Assembly: GCA_023512835.1 (NCBI GenBank)
Contig: CM042091.1
Span: forward strand, 2,428,553 to 2,492,552
Length of the DNA: 64,000 nucleotides
Origin: Taxillus chinensis
Taxonomy: Eukaryota > Streptophyta > Magnoliopsida > Santalales > Loranthaceae
Reading direction: 5' to 3'
The position numbers were made by a program, and so were the translations under genes. This document shows positions 63,299-64,000 of this stretch, in pieces. Positions within the stretch are counted from its first letter, which is position 1. The number at the start of each line of letters is the position of its first letter. The notes beneath the pieces are model-generated. The model saw only the letters and a program-made list of their open reading frames with translations. It made no database searches and was not told the origin of the DNA.

Positions 63299-63942
63299 CT
63301 AAATGCTTAACTTGCTTTTGGTTGTTGCATGAGTTGAATTTTCATACTTTCCATCCCACCTGTTAATTCATTACAATTAGAAGAAGAACACTTATAGTTC
63401 TGGCAAACATCTTTGAAAACAATCATCATTGAAAACATGCAACTTCCAACTTGCACTGACCTGTACTCTTCCTTCTCTGGAATCTGGAGCTCCAGATCCT
63501 CTTTGAATGGCTGAAACACCAGGTCGATTTTCTGATCGTCCACCTCGTTTGGAGTAGGCGGGTCCCACTGTATCACATTGGTGTGAGGCTACCAGAACTA
63601 ATATTAAGAGAGCACTCACTCCCAGCCTGGCTGTTTTTACATTTGTTAAGCAAGATAGTAAACACAACACACGCATGTGCAAGGGGGGCGGCATACCTTG
63701 GGATTATTATCCTTTTCAATGGTTAGAGCCCTAATGCCCTTTAGTAAAACACAGCACATTCATTCAGAAATGTCATTAATTTTCAAATAAAATTGAATAA
63801 CCAACTGTTGAAAAACCAAGAAATAAATATAAAGAATTACCTCATATACATCACCGGATATTGTGGTTCTTAGTATGTTCATTGTCAGTCTAAACTCTTT
63901 TTTGAGACACTGAGCAAGTGTTTGGCTCCTTGCTTCGCGAAT
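63299..63942 (-). CDS. 3-hydroxyisobutyryl-CoA hydrolase-like, C-terminal exons (5' end off window)
   Basis: Crotonase-superfamily hydrolase of the plant mitochondrial 3-hydroxyisobutyryl-CoA hydrolase-like group, linked to valine breakdown by homology. Four 3' exons are visible (minus): 63942-63841, 63738-63697, 63567-63461, 63359-63299. They are GT-AG and in frame, giving 103 residues. Text such as QCLKKEFRLTMNIL, SGDVYEGIRALTIEKDN and WDPPTPNEVDDQKIDLVF matches the C-terminal region of that family (KW(D/N)PP...). The last exon is 20 codons: RWDGKYE..., ending in TAG at 63301-63299. Reading through the donor at 63460 instead would give an unrelated tail, so the short last exon is preferred. 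The catalytic part lies beyond 64000. Confidence 0.85.
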
Positions 63943-64000
63943 CTGGAAAGCTCAAGTTGAAAACAAATTTAAGTTATCCAATTTGAACAAAGAAACTTTT

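Overview
This is nuclear DNA of a flowering plant, probably a woody eudicot or magnoliid. The genes have many GT-AG introns and encode plant orthologues. Spacers and long introns are AT-rich and full of Ty1/copia, Ty3/gypsy, LINE, hAT, MITE and TRIM-type sequence. I cannot name the species. I found no bacterial-style operon, CRISPR array, rRNA gene or tRNA gene.

Layout: (1) 819-10883, minus: a RadA/Sms-type organellar DNA-repair ATPase; nine exons (425 codons) are visible and the 3' end lies off the left edge. (2) 11740-14000: a decayed copia element on the minus strand. (3) 14853-34585, plus: a sterol 3beta-hydroxysteroid dehydrogenase/C4-decarboxylase fused to a reticulon domain; 12 exons, 556 residues. 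Intron 6 (7.7 kb) holds a copia element interrupted by a second copia. Intron 10 (6.5 kb) holds a gypsy relic interrupted by a hAT element, which itself contains a third insert, followed by LTR-like and LINE debris. (4) 34600-46150: a gene-poor repeat zone with a foldback region, a solo-LTR-like stretch and two short LTR (TRIM) elements of one family in opposite orientation, each with a perfect 5-bp target duplication. (5) 46278-49014, plus: a 3-ketoacyl-CoA synthase of the KCS10/FIDDLEHEAD type, 547 residues. (6) 53984-62478, plus: VPS16/VACUOLELESS1, 15 exons, 843 residues. (7) 63299-63942, minus: the last four exons of a mitochondrial 3-hydroxyisobutyryl-CoA hydrolase-like gene, convergent with VPS16.

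The genes are unrelated housekeeping or lipid genes and do not form a pathway cluster. KCS10 (very-long-chain acyl elongation) and the sterol dehydrogenase both belong to endoplasmic-reticulum lipid synthesis, but they are 12 kb apart with repeats between them. The most unusual content is structural: the multi-level nest of transposons inside introns of an otherwise intact gene, the well-delimited TRIM pair, and a perfect 17-bp hairpin. I did not find evidence for a new enzymatic or defence system. Exon boundaries were set by hand from splice signals, reading-frame continuity and remembered family sequences; no alignment or transcript data were available.
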